Positions 35,638 to 46,923 of a DNA stretch of 64,000 bases are shown in pieces. How positions within the stretch are numbered: the first letter of the stretch is position 1; every line of letters begins with the position of its first letter. The notes under the pieces are model-generated. The model ran no database searches. It worked only from the letters and a program-made list of their open reading frames with translations, and had not been told where the DNA came from. Source of the stretch: an uncultured Winogradskyella sp. (GTDB lineage Bacteria > Bacteroidota > Bacteroidia > Flavobacteriales > Flavobacteriaceae); the NCBI RefSeq assembly GCF_947498345.1, contig NZ_CANMJY010000004.1:242785-306784 (forward strand), given 5' to 3'. Both the position numbers and the translations under genes were made by a program.

Positions 35638-37689
35638 TTATTCTGGATACTCTATTCTAAGGTGATAAATATTAGCCAACTTATGCTTTAATACCTTCTT
35701 TATAGATTGAATTTCTTTAAAGGTAATGTTCGCATTTAAAAACTGACCATTTTCCATTTGCTTATTAACAATACTTTCTACAAAGTCATTAATTTTTGTA
35801 GTTGTAGGCTCTTTTAAACTTTTAGATGCAGCTTCTACACTATCACACATCATCAAAATAGCAGTTTCTTTACTAAATGGTTTTGGGCCAGGGTATGAGA
35901 ACTCCTCAATGTTAGCAGCTTCATTTTCTGCTTTTTCTTTCATATAAAAATAGTATACTGAGCTCGTTCCGTGGTGCGTTCTAATAAAGTCAATAACACG
36001 ATCTGGAAGGTTATTTCGTTTGGCAATTTCTATACCGTTAATTGTATGGTCTATTATCACCTTAGCACTCTCTCGGTTTGAAAGTTCATCATGAGGGTTA
36101 ATACCTGTACTTTGGTTTTCAGTAAAGTATGTTGGGTTTTTCATTTTACCGATGTCGTGATATAAAGCCCCTACTCTAACCAGCATTGAATTTGCTCCAA
36201 TCTCATTGGCCGAAGCCTCTGCTAAGTTGGCCACATTCAAAGAATGATGAAATGTTCCAGGTGCTTTATTAGAAAGCTCTTTTAAGAGTTTAGTATTAGT
36301 ATCTGAGAGTTCTAATAATGAGACATCAGAAACTAATCCGAAAATCTTCTCATATATGTATATCAGAGGTTGAACAAATAGCGTTGCTAATCCACATAAA
36401 ATAAATAATCCAAAAGTTTTCCATTCTAAACTTGTTATCTGTCCTTCGTGAATAACAAAAAAAGCAAAATAGGCTATAATATAAATAAGTGTAATCTGCC
36501 CTACTGAAATAAATAGATTAGCACGTTTGTATAATTCTGAAACGGTAAGAATAGTTACAATTCCTGCAATAATCTGCAGAAACATATATTCATAACTATT
36601 AGGCACAATAAAGCCTAGTAGCAATACAGTGAGTACATGCGCAAATAAACCTAACCTGGCATCAAAAAATGCTTTTAAAACTAGAGGCAAAATACATAGT
36701 GGTACAACATAAATGTATTGTGAGTTATAATTAATTACTAATGTGCTCAATAAAATCATTACAACCACATTGAAAAAAATGAAAGTAACTTTAGTATTAT
36801 TTAAAAAAACATCCATTCTATATTTTCTTAAAAACAATAGAAGCATCAAAAGCGCTAATGCAACTAATAAAGTATAAGCAACCAGGACCCAATTATAATT
36901 TGCGGTATTCCAGACTTGTGATTCGTATTCAGCTTTTAAAGAATTTAAAATATTATACTCTTCGTCCTTAACAACCTGCCCTTTTGATATAATTAGCTGA
37001 TCTTTTTCTATACTCCCTCGTGTTTGAGAAATTACTGAGAGTTCTTCTTCTAATGCTTTTTGTGTTAAACTCTCATTAAGTGTTAGGTTAGGTTTTATAA
37101 TATCAAAGAAGAGCGATATCATTTTATTACGTTTATCTGAAGCTATTGAATTAGAAAAGTGTTCTTCTAAACGTTGTTTTAATTGGCTGATTTTAACTAA
37201 ATCGCCATATTGTAACTGTTTTTCAATGGTATTAGATTCTACTAAGACCACTGGCTTGTCATTAGAATAGGAATAGTCAGAATCTAAAACTCCAATACTA
37301 TATAGCTCATCTATAAAAGCTTTGCCTTCTTTGTAAAGATTAGAATTTCGGGTATATATATTAAGTGTGTCCTTAAACGTTATGTTGAATTTTTTTATAT
37401 AATCTGAACGACTATTATTGCTAAGTTGTGTATTTACATCAAAATAAACAGAAGCATTATGCTCTATCTCTAACTGCTCTTTTTCTATTTCATCTGCGGC
37501 TTTTTTTATGGCAAAATTGAATGGGGCATATAAATTCTCTGATTGCCAAGGCTTTCCTTTTTCAAATGAATATCTAAACTTTCCTGTTTTGGGAAATAAG
37601 TACACAATGAAAAGTGTGGTTACCAAAAACAGTAGTATCTTATATACCAGAGCATGATTTTTATACCATTTATTAAGAAGTTCCTTCAT
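35638..37689 (-). CDS. 7TM-HD (PgpH-type) phosphodiesterase
   Basis: 683 residues from the ATG at 37689. A TTG two codons upstream is too close to the promoter box. One N-terminal membrane helix is followed by an extracellular domain (about 60-265). Seven hydrophobic segments (about 270-460) come next, then an HD domain with PGTFHHSLNVANLAEA, LYHDIGKMKNP and IRTHHGTSSVYYFY. This is the 7TMR-HDED + 7TM + HDIG layout of PgpH. Those proteins hydrolyse cyclic di-AMP in Firmicutes and are common in Bacteroidetes. The HD metal ligands are present. It is a lone gene beside the tRNA cluster, divergent from the thiolase gene. Confidence 0.9.
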   Translation of the reverse strand: MKELLNKWYKNHALVYKILLFLVTTLFIVYLFPKTGKFRYSFEKGKPWQSENLYAPFNFAIKKAADEIEKEQLEIEHNASVYFDVNTQLSNNSRSDYIKKFNITFKDTLNIYTRNSNLYKEGKAFIDELYSIGVLDSDYSYSNDKPVVLVESNTIEKQLQYGDLVKISQLKQRLEEHFSNSIASDKRNKMISLFFDIIKPNLTLNESLTQKALEEELSVISQTRGSIEKDQLIISKGQVVKDEEYNILNSLKAEYESQVWNTANYNWVLVAYTLLVALALLMLLLFLRKYRMDVFLNNTKVTFIFFNVVVMILLSTLVINYNSQYIYVVPLCILPLVLKAFFDARLGLFAHVLTVLLLGFIVPNSYEYMFLQIIAGIVTILTVSELYKRANLFISVGQITLIYIIAYFAFFVIHEGQITSLEWKTFGLFILCGLATLFVQPLIYIYEKIFGLVSDVSLLELSDTNTKLLKELSNKAPGTFHHSLNVANLAEASANEIGANSMLVRVGALYHDIGKMKNPTYFTENQSTGINPHDELSNRESAKVIIDHTINGIEIAKRNNLPDRVIDFIRTHHGTSSVYYFYMKEKAENEAANIEEFSYPGPKPFSKETAILMMCDSVEAASKSLKEPTTTKINDFVESIVNKQMENGQFLNANITFKEIQSIKKVLKHKLANIYHLRIEYPE

Positions 37690-37696
37690 ATACAAT

Positions 37697-37704
37697 CAAA
37701 TGTA
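37697..37704 (-). promoter_or_regulatory. -7 box of the 7TM-HD gene promoter
   Basis: TACATTTG on the minus strand, only 7 nt before the ATG. If it is used, the transcript would be nearly leaderless. No clear -33 TTG. Confidence 0.4.
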
Positions 37705-37802
37705 ACAAATATTAGAATTTTACATGGCTATATTCATTAATTCATTCTAAAATATCTTAAAAAATGATTAATTTCGCAGCAATTAATTTAAACACAAAAA
37801 TA

Positions 37803-38981
37803 ATGAATAAGGACGTTGTAATCGTATCTGCAGTTAGAACACCAATAGGAAGTTTTTTAGGAAGTTTATCTAGTGTACCTGCACCAAGATTAGGAGCGGC
37901 AGCTATCAAAGGTGCTTTAGATAAAATTAACCTAAAACCAGAATTAGTTGAAGAGGTCTTAATGGGTAATGTTGTACAAGCAGGTACAGGACAAGCACCA
38001 GCAAGACAAGCTGCAATATATGCTGGTATATCAGACACCGTTCCTTGTACTACAATAAATAAAGTTTGCGCATCTGGTATGAAAGCTATCATGCAAGCTG
38101 CCCAAGCTATACAATTGGGTGATGCAGATATCGTAGTTGCAGGAGGTATGGAAAATATGAGTGCTATACCTCATTATTATCATGCACGTAGTGCTACGAA
38201 GTTTGGTCCGGCTACGCTTGAAGATGGTATGCAAAAAGATGGATTGGTTGATGCCTATGATAAAAATGCTATGGGTGTTTGTGCAGATGCTTGTGCAAGT
38301 GAATATGAATTTAGCAGAGAAGATCAAGATAATTTTGCAATTCAATCATATGAGCGTTCAAAAGCAGCTTGGGAAGCAGGTAAGTTTAATGATGAAGTAA
38401 TTTCAGTTGAAGTTCCTCAGCGTCGCGGAGATGCTATTGTTGTAGATAAAGATGAAGAATATACCAATGTAAAGATGGAAAAAATTCCTGCTTTACGGCC
38501 TGCATTTACTAAAGATGGTACTGTAACCGCTGCAAATGCTTCTACAATTAATGATGGTGCGGCTGCTATGGTATTAATGAGCAAAGAGAAAGCAAATGAA
38601 TTAGGCTTATCCCCTATTGCAATTATAAAAAGTTATGCTGATGCTGCACAAGAACCAAAATGGTTTACCACTGCGCCAGCCAAAGCTCTGCCAAAAGCAT
38701 TAGCTAAAGCTAATATAGAACTAGATGATGTAGACTACTTTGAGTTTAATGAGGCATTCTCTGTTGTAGGTTTAGCTAACATGAAACTATTAGGATTAAA
38801 TGATAGTAATGTCAATGTTAATGGAGGAGCTGTATCATTAGGTCATCCACTTGGATGTTCTGGTGCCAGAATCTTAGTAACATTAATCAATGTACTTCAC
38901 CAAAATGGTGCTAAAATAGGAGCTGCAGCTATCTGTAATGGTGGTGGTGGTGCTTCGGCTATGGTAATAGAGCGCGCTTAA
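37803..38981 (+). CDS. Acetyl-CoA C-acyltransferase (thiolase)
   Basis: 392 residues from the ATG at 37803, the normal length of biosynthetic or degradative thiolases. An upstream in-frame ATG at 37764 would add 13 unmatched residues. The nucleophile Cys89 is in NKVCASGMKA. The second active-site motifs are VNGGAVSLGHPLGCSGARI (His and Cys) and the C-terminal CNGGGGASAM. It condenses or cleaves acyl-CoA and acetyl-CoA in the cytoplasm. Acetoacetyl-CoA thiolase and 3-ketoacyl-CoA thiolase cannot be told apart here. The NlpC/P60 gene follows after 9 nt and is probably cotranscribed. Confidence 0.93.
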   Translation: MNKDVVIVSAVRTPIGSFLGSLSSVPAPRLGAAAIKGALDKINLKPELVEEVLMGNVVQAGTGQAPARQAAIYAGISDTVPCTTINKVCASGMKAIMQAAQAIQLGDADIVVAGGMENMSAIPHYYHARSATKFGPATLEDGMQKDGLVDAYDKNAMGVCADACASEYEFSREDQDNFAIQSYERSKAAWEAGKFNDEVISVEVPQRRGDAIVVDKDEEYTNVKMEKIPALRPAFTKDGTVTAANASTINDGAAAMVLMSKEKANELGLSPIAIIKSYADAAQEPKWFTTAPAKALPKALAKANIELDDVDYFEFNEAFSVVGLANMKLLGLNDSNVNVNGGAVSLGHPLGCSGARILVTLINVLHQNGAKIGAAAICNGGGGASAMVIERA

Positions 38982-38990
38982 AACTTATTT

Positions 38991-39740
38991 ATGCAATACG
39001 GCATCTGTAATCTAGGAATTGTACCTATAAGATTAGAACCTAGCGATACCAGTGAAATGGTAACGCAAGCTCTTTATGGGGATCAATTTAAAGTTTTAGA
39101 ACAGCGTAAAAAATGGAGTCGTATTCGTTTTGCTTATGATAGATACGAAGGCTGGATAGATAATAAGCAGTATAAAGAAATTGAAGATTCTGATTACAAA
39201 GACCTCATAAATGCCAACATTAACTTATCCAGGGATTTAATTGAATATGTTTCTGATGATGTTAGCAATCTGTATCCAATTCCTGTTGGATCTGATTTAA
39301 ACGGGTTACAATTGATGAAACATGGATTTGATGGCAATCGTATCGTATCACAACATCCAAAGTCTGAAATTGTAAAAACATCATTTTTATATCTCAATGC
39401 ACCATATCTTTGGGGAGGAAAAACCCCATTTGGAATTGATTGTTCTGGTTTTACTCAAATGGTATATAAACTCAGCGGATATAAACTTTTAAGAGATGCT
39501 TCACAGCAAGCTACTCAAGGAGTTCCCTTAAGTTTTATTGAAGAAAGCGAACCAGGTGATTTGGCCTTTTTTGATAATAATGAAGGGAATATTATTCATG
39601 TTGGTATTATAATGGAGGATAACTATATTATTCATGCACATGGTAAAGTACGTATAGACCGATTAGATCATAGTGGTATCTATAATACTGATAAAAACAT
39701 GCACACACACAGACTTAGAGTTATAAAGAAGATTGTATAA
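38991..39740 (+). CDS. C40 (NlpC/P60) peptidase with SH3 domain
   Basis: 249 residues with no signal peptide. An N-terminal bacterial SH3-like region (about 1-65; VPIRLEPSDTSEMVTQALYG, GWIDNKQY) precedes an NlpC/P60 domain (about 120-249). The domain holds the catalytic Cys in GIDCSGFTQMVY, a His in IIHVGIIMED and the third residue in IIHAHGKVRID. Such enzymes cut gamma-D-glutamyl bonds in peptidoglycan peptides. Without an export signal it may act on recycled muropeptides in the cytoplasm. It follows the thiolase gene by 9 nt, an order common in flavobacteria as far as I recall. Confidence 0.9.
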   Translation: MQYGICNLGIVPIRLEPSDTSEMVTQALYGDQFKVLEQRKKWSRIRFAYDRYEGWIDNKQYKEIEDSDYKDLINANINLSRDLIEYVSDDVSNLYPIPVGSDLNGLQLMKHGFDGNRIVSQHPKSEIVKTSFLYLNAPYLWGGKTPFGIDCSGFTQMVYKLSGYKLLRDASQQATQGVPLSFIEESEPGDLAFFDNNEGNIIHVGIIMEDNYIIHAHGKVRIDRLDHSGIYNTDKNMHTHRLRVIKKIV

Positions 39741-39770
39741 AAAAAGCGACTTCTGGAAGTCGCTTTTTTT
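39741..39770. terminator. Bidirectional rho-independent terminator
   Basis: AAAAA-GCGACTTC-TG-GAAGTCGC-TTTTTTT, between the convergent peptidase and TPR genes. A and T runs on both sides let it serve both. Confidence 0.92.
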
Positions 39771-39790
39771 ATAATAGTAGTTTGGTGGTA

Positions 39791-41077
39791 TTAATTACCG
39801 CCAGATGAAGCTTCTAATTGCGCTTTTTTAGCTTTTAAAGTATTAACCTTTTCCATATCTCCAATAACACTGTAAATATTAATTAAGCTTGTTACTGTAC
39901 TTACCTTTTCTACAAGACTTAAGGATTTTTCTAAATATGGTATTGCGTCTTTATATAGTTGTAAACGCTTTTCTTTTAGCTCATCATAACGTTTGTTGTC
40001 TGCTGATGAATTACCTAAATTATTCATTTCTTCAATAATAGAAGATTCTTCAGCTAAAGTAACAAAGGCTAAATTATTATATACATCTACGTAGTTTGGA
40101 TCTATAACTAGTGCTTTTTCATAATAATCTTTAGCTTCAGCCATGTTACCAGCATCAGAAGAAAGAACCCCTAAGTTAAATAACAATTCGGCATTGTTTG
40201 GATCTTTAGACACCGCTTCTTCCATAAGCACTTTAAACTTGTCCATATTACCCAATTTTAGATATACATTAGCCTCTGATAACAGTAAGCCTAAATCATC
40301 AGGATTAACTTTTCTTGCATCAGACATTGCAGCTAATGCTTTTTCATCTTCACCTTGAGATACATAAATAAGTGCAATATTTTTTACAATTTCTGCCTTT
40401 TTAGAAGTACTCTTTTCATCTTTTGGGCTATCATGCGTTTTTAGTGTTCTTACTGCAAAATCTCTATTGGTCTTGTCTGCAAATACTTCTTCTTCTCCGC
40501 TTTCCAAATTAGTCGCCATATAGTTCATTTTTATACCTGTATAACCTAAATTCTTTAATTGGTTATAATAGTTTAAAGATGTTTCATAGTCATTTGCATT
40601 TACAGCTGAGGAAGCCGCATAATAAAGATAGACCGTATCTTTAGGCGACATTTTATACATTTTATCAAAACGATAGGCTGCAGTTTTATAATCTTTATTT
40701 GTTATCGCTTGGTTCGCTTTTTGCAAAAAAGATTTAAACATACCATTTTTCATTTCATTCGCCTGATCTGTATATTTTAGCTTACCCATTGAAGACTCTA
40801 AATCCTTTAGTTTATCTAGTGCAACAATAGCTTTATCAATATTGGCATCAGTACCAGCACCATTGGCATATAATGCTTGAGCTTTTAAAAAGTAGAATTT
40901 AGCCTTGGTTTTGTCGTCCATATTTCCTATCAATGCTTCTGCTGAAGAAACTGCAGATTTTGCATCAGAGAAATTCTTGCTTTTTAGTGCTTTTTCTATA
41001 GCCTTAATCTCGTTTTTTTGAGCAAAAGACATCGTCGCTACAGCAAAAACAAGCACTAATGTTATTAATTTTTTCAT
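39791..41077 (-). CDS. Secreted tetratricopeptide repeat protein
   Basis: 428 residues with a signal peptide (MKKLITLVLVFAVATMSFAQ). At least six TPR units are visible, for example YFLKAQALYANGAGTDANID, YYAASSAVNANDYETSLNYY, LLFNLGVLSSDAGNMAEAKDYYEKALVIDPN and YLEKSLSLVEK. It is probably a periplasmic scaffold for protein contacts. It starts 29 nt after gyrA on the same strand, so the two are likely cotranscribed. This is a conserved flavobacterial arrangement in my recollection, but the specific role is unknown. Confidence 0.88.
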   Translation of the reverse strand: MKKLITLVLVFAVATMSFAQKNEIKAIEKALKSKNFSDAKSAVSSAEALIGNMDDKTKAKFYFLKAQALYANGAGTDANIDKAIVALDKLKDLESSMGKLKYTDQANEMKNGMFKSFLQKANQAITNKDYKTAAYRFDKMYKMSPKDTVYLYYAASSAVNANDYETSLNYYNQLKNLGYTGIKMNYMATNLESGEEEVFADKTNRDFAVRTLKTHDSPKDEKSTSKKAEIVKNIALIYVSQGEDEKALAAMSDARKVNPDDLGLLLSEANVYLKLGNMDKFKVLMEEAVSKDPNNAELLFNLGVLSSDAGNMAEAKDYYEKALVIDPNYVDVYNNLAFVTLAEESSIIEEMNNLGNSSADNKRYDELKEKRLQLYKDAIPYLEKSLSLVEKVSTVTSLINIYSVIGDMEKVNTLKAKKAQLEASSGGN

Positions 41078-41106
41078 TTTGTAATAAATAATTTTGTTAT
41101 TAATTT

Positions 41107-43644
41107 TTAGTTTTCAGTTTCATTATTATCAATAGCCGTGCCACCTTCATTAGATTCTTGATTTTCAGTAGCCTCAGTATCTACCTCTTCAGTTTCATCT
41201 TCATCGTCTTTCATCACCTTAGCAACTGCAGCTATAGAATCATTACCTTTTAAGTTAATGAGTTTGACCCCTTGAGTAGCTCTACCCATAACACGTAAAT
41301 CGGCAACTTCCATACGTATGGCAATACCAGATTTGTTGATAATCATCAGATCATCATCGTCAGTAACATTCTTAATAGATACTAAGTTACCTGTTTTTTC
41401 TGTAATAGATATAGTTTTTACTCCTTTTCCACCTCTATTAGTAATTCTGTAATCTTCTAGTCTTGAGCGTTTTCCGTAGCCATTTTCTGAAACTACAAGG
41501 ATGTTACTCTCCATATCATCAACAGCTATCATACCAATAACTTCGTCAGTTTTTTCATCTTGGAGTCTAATTCCTCTTACGCCAGATGCATTTCTACCCA
41601 TTGGTCTTGTCTTTGCCTCTTCAAAACGAATAGCTTTACCAGACTTTAATGCTAGCATTACTTGACTTTCACCTGTAGTAAGTTTAGCTTCTAATAAAGT
41701 GTCATCTTCTCTAATAGTAATAGCATTAATACCATTAGTTCGAGGTCTGGAATACTGCTCTAGGGATGTTTTCTTAACCTGACCTTTCTTTGTCGCCATA
41801 ATTACATAGTGACTATTGATATAATCTTCATCCTTTAAATCTTGCGTACAAATAAATGCCATCACCTTATCATCTTGCTCAATATTAATAAGGTTTTGAA
41901 TCGCTCTACCTTTTGAAGTTTTTGCTCCTTCAGGTATTTCATAGACACGCATCCAGAAACATTTTCCTTTCTGGGTAAAGAATAACATATATTGATGATT
42001 AGTACCAACGAATAAATGCTCTAAGAAGTCTTCATTACGTGTAGTAGATGCTTTTTGCCCCACTCCCCCTCTATTCTGAGTTTTATATTCAGTCAATGAA
42101 GTACGCTTAATATAACCTGCATGAGAAATAGTGATAACCACTTTTTCATCTGGAATCATATCTTCAATGCTTAAATCACCTCCTGCATATTCTATAACCG
42201 AACGACGCTCATCTCCATATTTATCTCTTACAACTTCTAGTTCTGACTTAATGATATCCATACGACGCTCTTTCTTATCTAAAATATCTTTAAGATCTTC
42301 TATGGTTTTCATTAACTCTTCATACTCAGCACGTAATTTATCTTGCTCCAGTCCTGTTAATTGACGCAGACGCATTTCTACAATTGCCTTAGCTTGTATT
42401 TCAGATAATTCAAAACGTTCAATTAATTTAGCTCTTGCTTCTTCTGCATTTGCAGAGGCTCTAATCAGAGCAATTACTTCATCTATATTATCAGAAGCAA
42501 TAATTAAACCTTCTAAAATATGAGCACGTTCCTCGGCTTTACGTAATTCGTATTTAGTGCGTCTTACAACTACATCGTGTCTATGCTCAACAAAATAATG
42601 AATGAGTTCCTTTAAGTTTAATAACTGAGGTCGACCATTTACCAATGCTATATTATTAACACTGAAAGATGATTGCAATGCCGTATACTTATAAAGTTTA
42701 TTAAGAACAATATTAGGAATAGCATCTCGCTTTAAAACATAAACGATACGCATTCCATTTCTATCAGACTCGTCTCTAATAGTAGAAATACCTTCGAGTT
42801 TTTTATCGTTTACCAGGTCAGCAGTCTTTTTAATCATATCTGCTTTGTTTACCTGATAAGGAATTTCATTTACTATGATACATTCGCGTCCGTTTACTTC
42901 TTCGATATTAGCCTTGCCTCTCATTACGATACGCCCTCGACCAGTATGAAAAGCTTCTTTAACACCATCATATCCATAGATAGTTCCACCTGTCGGAAAA
43001 TCTGGTGCTTTAACATGTTGCATTAATTCATCGATCTCAATAGCATTATTGTCTATATATGCTATGGTACCATTTACAACTTCAGTAAGATTATGCGGAG
43101 GCATGTTAGTTGCCATCCCAACTGCAATACCAGAAGCACCATTAACTAATAAACCAGGTATACGTGTAGGTAAAACAGTTGGTTCTTCTAAAGTATCGTC
43201 GAAATTTAATTTATGATCTACGGTTTCTTTATCAATATCTGCCAACATGTCCTCAGAAATTTTACGCATACGTGCTTCTGTATAACGCATTGCTGCAGGG
43301 CTATCACCATCTACAGAACCAAAGTTACCTTGACCATCTATTAGCATATAACGTAAGCTCCATTCTTGAGCCATACGTACCATTGTATCATAAACTGATG
43401 TGTCACCATGAGGATGATATTTACCCAAAACTTCACCAACAATTCTTGCTGACTTTTTATGTGCTGTATTAGCTCTAACACCAAGCTCATGCATGCCATA
43501 AAGTACACGTCTATGTACGGGTTTTAAACCATCTCTTACATCGGGTAGTGCACGTGACACAATGACTGACATTGAGTAGTCAATGTAAGCCGATTTCATT
43601 TCATCTTCAATGTTAATTGGAATGAGTTTTTCTCCTTCTGCCAT
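41107..43644 (-). CDS. gyrA: DNA gyrase subunit A
   Basis: 845 residues. The N-terminus has the canonical [20 protein letters not shown]. Catalytic Tyr121 is in [10 protein letters not shown]. The quinolone-determining loop reads [10 protein letters not shown], with Thr82 and Asp86 in the Ser83/Asp87 places of E. coli, which I recall as normal for flavobacteria. Six beta-pinwheel blades follow (e.g. [43 protein letters not shown]). The protein ends in a highly acidic 45-residue tail. It cuts and rejoins DNA as the GyrA2GyrB2 complex that introduces negative supercoils. Divergent from clpC. Confidence 0.98.
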   Translation of the reverse strand: MAEGEKLIPINIEDEMKSAYIDYSMSVIVSRALPDVRDGLKPVHRRVLYGMHELGVRANTAHKKSARIVGEVLGKYHPHGDTSVYDTMVRMAQEWSLRYMLIDGQGNFGSVDGDSPAAMRYTEARMRKISEDMLADIDKETVDHKLNFDDTLEEPTVLPTRIPGLLVNGASGIAVGMATNMPPHNLTEVVNGTIAYIDNNAIEIDELMQHVKAPDFPTGGTIYGYDGVKEAFHTGRGRIVMRGKANIEEVNGRECIIVNEIPYQVNKADMIKKTADLVNDKKLEGISTIRDESDRNGMRIVYVLKRDAIPNIVLNKLYKYTALQSSFSVNNIALVNGRPQLLNLKELIHYFVEHRHDVVVRRTKYELRKAEERAHILEGLIIASDNIDEVIALIRASANAEEARAKLIERFELSEIQAKAIVEMRLRQLTGLEQDKLRAEYEELMKTIEDLKDILDKKERRMDIIKSELEVVRDKYGDERRSVIEYAGGDLSIEDMIPDEKVVITISHAGYIKRTSLTEYKTQNRGGVGQKASTTRNEDFLEHLFVGTNHQYMLFFTQKGKCFWMRVYEIPEGAKTSKGRAIQNLINIEQDDKVMAFICTQDLKDEDYINSHYVIMATKKGQVKKTSLEQYSRPRTNGINAITIREDDTLLEAKLTTGESQVMLALKSGKAIRFEEAKTRPMGRNASGVRGIRLQDEKTDEVIGMIAVDDMESNILVVSENGYGKRSRLEDYRITNRGGKGVKTISITEKTGNLVSIKNVTDDDDLMIINKSGIAIRMEVADLRVMGRATQGVKLINLKGNDSIAAVAKVMKDDEDETEEVDTEATENQESNEGGTAIDNNETEN

Positions 43645-43853
43645 ATATAAAGTAAATTAGTATTTTTTGTAGGTTTTCAAAACGTGCTAATATAACCAAT
43701 TTGGTAGTGTTTATTGAGACTTTGAAAGTCTAATTTGAGAGTTTTTATTAACAATTTTTGATATCTTTTTCGTTAATAAGTATCCTAAAATTTACTTTGA
43801 TTTAAAATGGTTTTTTAGTCTATTCGTTTATCTATAATAATTAAGGTATAGTT

Positions 43854-43901
43854 TTTGACATATACATAATATGTTTTTACTATTTTTAATGCAGAAAGGA
43901 G
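43854..43901 (+). promoter_or_regulatory. clpC upstream region: probable promoter and strong ribosome binding site
   Basis: TTTG (43854-43857), then TATTTTTA (43881-43888, one base off TAnnTTTG). AAAGGAG follows at 43895-43901, six bases before the ATG. A clear Shine-Dalgarno sequence is uncommon in this window and fixes the clpC start. Confidence 0.5.
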
Positions 43902-43907
43902 TTTACT

Positions 43908-46463
43908 ATGGACGATAATTTTTCCCCAAGAGTTAAAGATGTTATAGCGTATAGCAAAGAAGAAGCCTTGCGTTTAGGCCATGATTTTATTGGTACTGAA
44001 CATTTAATGCTAGGTCTTTTACGTGATGGAAACGGTAAGGCAATTGATATACTAAGTTCACTGGACGTTGATCTTAATCACTTAAGAAGAAAAGTAGAAA
44101 TTTTGAGCCCTGCTAATCCTAATATAACGGCAACATCTAACGAAAAGAAAAACTTGCACTTAACAAGACAAGCTGAGCGCGCTTTAAAAACAACATTTTT
44201 GGAGGCTAAACTATTCCAAAGTACCTCAATAAATACTGCACATTTGCTATTGTGTATTTTAAGAAATGAAAATGATCCTACTACGAAGTTGTTAAACAAA
44301 CTCAAAGTAGACTATGATAACGTAAAAGAAGAATTTAAATCTATGATTACTAGCGATGATGATTACCTAGACGAACCAAAAGCAGAATCATTCTCTGATG
44401 ATGATATTAATGATCAAGACGATGACGCTAAGCAAAATCCATTTGGAGGCAGCCAGTCTAGCAAAACAAATAAAAAGTCTAAGACACCAGTTTTAGATAA
44501 CTTTGGCAGAGATCTGACAGTTCTTGCTGAAGAAGGAAAATTAGATCCTGTAGTGGGACGAGAAAAAGAAATACAGCGTGTATCTCAAATTTTAAGTAGA
44601 AGAAAGAAAAATAATCCACTTTTAATTGGAGAACCTGGTGTTGGTAAATCTGCAATTGCAGAAGGTTTAGCGCTAAGAATTGTGAAACGTAAAGTCTCTC
44701 GTACCCTATTTAATAAGCGTGTGGTTACTCTTGATCTGGCAAGTTTAGTTGCTGGAACTAAATATAGAGGACAGTTTGAAGAACGCATGAAAGCTGTTAT
44801 GAATGAGCTTGAAAAAAATGATGATATCATTTTATTTATTGACGAGATTCATACTATTGTTGGAGCTGGTGGAGCTACAGGAAGTCTTGATGCTTCAAAC
44901 ATGTTTAAACCTGCACTTGCAAGAGGAGAGATACAATGTATTGGTGCTACAACTTTAGATGAGTACAGGCAATATATAGAAAAGGATGGTGCTTTAGAGC
45001 GTCGTTTTCAAAAGGTAATAGTAGAACCAACTACGGTAGAAGAAACGATAGAAATACTTAATAATATTAAGTCTAAATATGAAGAACATCACAATGTTGA
45101 CTATACAGACGAAGCCATTGAAGCTTGTGTCAAATTAACAAATCGTTATATGACAGAACGTTTCTTGCCAGACAAGGCCATCGATGCTTTAGACGAAGCT
45201 GGTTCTCGTGTACATATTACTAATATTGATGTGCCTAAACAGATACTGGAATTAGAGCAAAAGCTTGAAAAAGTTAAGGAGACTAAAAATAGTGTCGTTA
45301 AAAAGCAGAAGTATGAAGAAGCAGCAAAGCTTCGTGATGATGAAAAACGATTGGAAAAAGAATTAGCATCTGCTCAAGAAAAATGGGAAGAGGAAACTAA
45401 ACAACATAGAGAGATCGTTAGTGAAGAGAATGTTGCTGATGTTGTGTCTATGATGACAGGTATTCCTGTAACTAAGATTGCACAAACTGAGCTTAACAAA
45501 TTAGCGCAATTGCCAGAACTTATAAAAGGACGAGTCATTGGTCAGGATAATGCTGTTGCAAAAGTTGTAAAAGCAATTCAGAGAAACAGAGCTGGATTAA
45601 AAGATCCTAACAAACCTATTGGTTCATTCATTTTTCTGGGACAAACTGGTGTTGGTAAAACACAATTAGCAAAAGTACTGGCAAGTGAATTGTTTGATAG
45701 TAATGACGCCTTAGTGCGGATTGACATGAGTGAATACATGGAAAAATTTGCAGTGTCCAGACTTATTGGTGCACCTCCAGGTTATGTAGGTTATGAAGAA
45801 GGAGGTCAGTTAACCGAAAAGATTAGACGCAAACCTTATGCTGTTGTACTTTTAGATGAAATTGAAAAAGCACATCCAGATATATTTAATATGTTATTAC
45901 AAGTATTAGATGATGGCTATTTAACGGATAGTTTAGGACGTAAAATTGATTTTAGAAATACCATAATTATTATGACCTCTAATATTGGTGCACGTAAATT
46001 AAAAGATTTCGGTACAGGTGTTGGTTTTGGGACTTCAGCAAAAGAAGCTCAAGAAACAGATTATGCAAAAGCTGTGATTGAAAATGCACTTAAAAAAGCC
46101 TTTGCACCTGAATTTTTGAATAGGATTGATGATGTTATTGTTTTTAATGCTTTAGAAAAAGAAGATATCAATAAAATCATAGATATTGAATTAGTTAAAC
46201 TTATTACCAGAATTAAAGATTTAGGATATAACTTAAAATTAACGGATAAAGCTAAAGACTATATCGCCGAAAAAGGATTTGACAAACAATATGGGGCAAG
46301 ACCACTAAATAGAGCTATTCAAAAATATGTAGAGGATGCACTTGCAGAAGAGATTATTAATGCTAAAATTCATGAGGGAGATACTATTACTATGGATTTA
46401 GATACTAAAAATGACGAGCTTAAGATTAAAATTAAAAGTTCTAGTAAAACAACAGAATCCTAG
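43908..46463 (+). CDS. clpC: ATP-dependent Clp protease ATP-binding subunit ClpC
   Basis: 851 residues. Two Clp N-domain repeats (about 1-145) precede AAA+ module 1, with Walker [10 protein letters not shown] near residue 240 and Walker [14 protein letters not shown]-type middle region follows ([20 protein letters not shown]). AAA+ module 2 has GQTGVGKTQ near residue 578, [11 protein letters not shown] and the pore loop region [15 protein letters not shown], and a C-terminal ClpB-D2-small-type domain follows. The UVR motif and length separate ClpC from ClpA and ClpB. It unfolds proteins for ClpP in the cytoplasm. Confidence 0.96.
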   Translation: MDDNFSPRVKDVIAYSKEEALRLGHDFIGTEHLMLGLLRDGNGKAIDILSSLDVDLNHLRRKVEILSPANPNITATSNEKKNLHLTRQAERALKTTFLEAKLFQSTSINTAHLLLCILRNENDPTTKLLNKLKVDYDNVKEEFKSMITSDDDYLDEPKAESFSDDDINDQDDDAKQNPFGGSQSSKTNKKSKTPVLDNFGRDLTVLAEEGKLDPVVGREKEIQRVSQILSRRKKNNPLLIGEPGVGKSAIAEGLALRIVKRKVSRTLFNKRVVTLDLASLVAGTKYRGQFEERMKAVMNELEKNDDIILFIDEIHTIVGAGGATGSLDASNMFKPALARGEIQCIGATTLDEYRQYIEKDGALERRFQKVIVEPTTVEETIEILNNIKSKYEEHHNVDYTDEAIEACVKLTNRYMTERFLPDKAIDALDEAGSRVHITNIDVPKQILELEQKLEKVKETKNSVVKKQKYEEAAKLRDDEKRLEKELASAQEKWEEETKQHREIVSEENVADVVSMMTGIPVTKIAQTELNKLAQLPELIKGRVIGQDNAVAKVVKAIQRNRAGLKDPNKPIGSFIFLGQTGVGKTQLAKVLASELFDSNDALVRIDMSEYMEKFAVSRLIGAPPGYVGYEEGGQLTEKIRRKPYAVVLLDEIEKAHPDIFNMLLQVLDDGYLTDSLGRKIDFRNTIIIMTSNIGARKLKDFGTGVGFGTSAKEAQETDYAKAVIENALKKAFAPEFLNRIDDVIVFNALEKEDINKIIDIELVKLITRIKDLGYNLKLTDKAKDYIAEKGFDKQYGARPLNRAIQKYVEDALAEEIINAKIHEGDTITMDLDTKNDELKIKIKSSSKTTES

Positions 46464-46483
46464 GTATTTTAACCATTATAATT

Positions 46484-46515
46484 AAAACTCTTTCTATGTG
46501 AAAGAGTTTTTTTTT
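46484..46515 (+). terminator. Rho-independent terminator after clpC
   Basis: AAAACTCTTTC, loop TATGTG, GAAAGAGTTTT then nine T in all. Confidence 0.9.
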
Positions 46516-46541
46516 ATCTTACAATTCATAAGTACTAAATC

Positions 46542-46919
46542 ATGAAAGAATCCCTAACTTTCGACTTTTGTGATATGACGATTTATGATCATTATCTCGT
46601 TGTTGTAATAAAAGAAGGAATAAATATAAAATCAGAGCATAGTGATGTTTTGGTAGAGGTTACAAACACCTATTATCCTAATAAACCATTTGTATATATT
46701 ACGCATAGAATAAACTCTTATTCTGTTGATCCCAAAATATATTACCAAACCGTTAAAATTGAAAATTTAAAAGGCTTTGCTGTAGTTTCTAATAATTATC
46801 AGGCTAAGGTCAATGCGCAAATAGAACAAATGTTTTTTACAAAACCCTTTGAGATATTTACAGATTTAGAAGACGCATTTAATTGGGCTGATAGACTTAT
46901 AAGAAATAATGCATTATAA
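46542..46919 (+). CDS. STAS/SpoIIAA-like small protein
   Basis: 125 residues, no signal peptide. The alternating strand/helix pattern (MTIYDHYLVVVIKEGINI, PFVYITHRINSYSVDP, LKGFAVVSNNYQAKVNAQIE, EIFTDLEDAFNWADRLI) fits the SpoIIAA-like/STAS family common in Bacteroidetes, which often has no anti-sigma partner nearby. The function is unknown. The stop is 4 bp from the stop of the convergent hutH gene. Family assignment is from overall pattern only. Confidence 0.6.
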   Translation: MKESLTFDFCDMTIYDHYLVVVIKEGINIKSEHSDVLVEVTNTYYPNKPFVYITHRINSYSVDPKIYYQTVKIENLKGFAVVSNNYQAKVNAQIEQMFFTKPFEIFTDLEDAFNWADRLIRNNAL

Positions 46920-46923
46920 TTTT

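Noticed and set aside
43168..43174. Thr at the GyrA position where E. coli has Ser83
   Set aside because: I recall Thr82 as the normal residue in flavobacteria, so it is not evidence of a quinolone-resistance mutation.
43717..43731. AGACTTT-G-AAAGTCT palindrome upstream of gyrA
   Set aside because: A short palindrome in AT-rich sequence with no second copy and no relation to a recognised promoter box.
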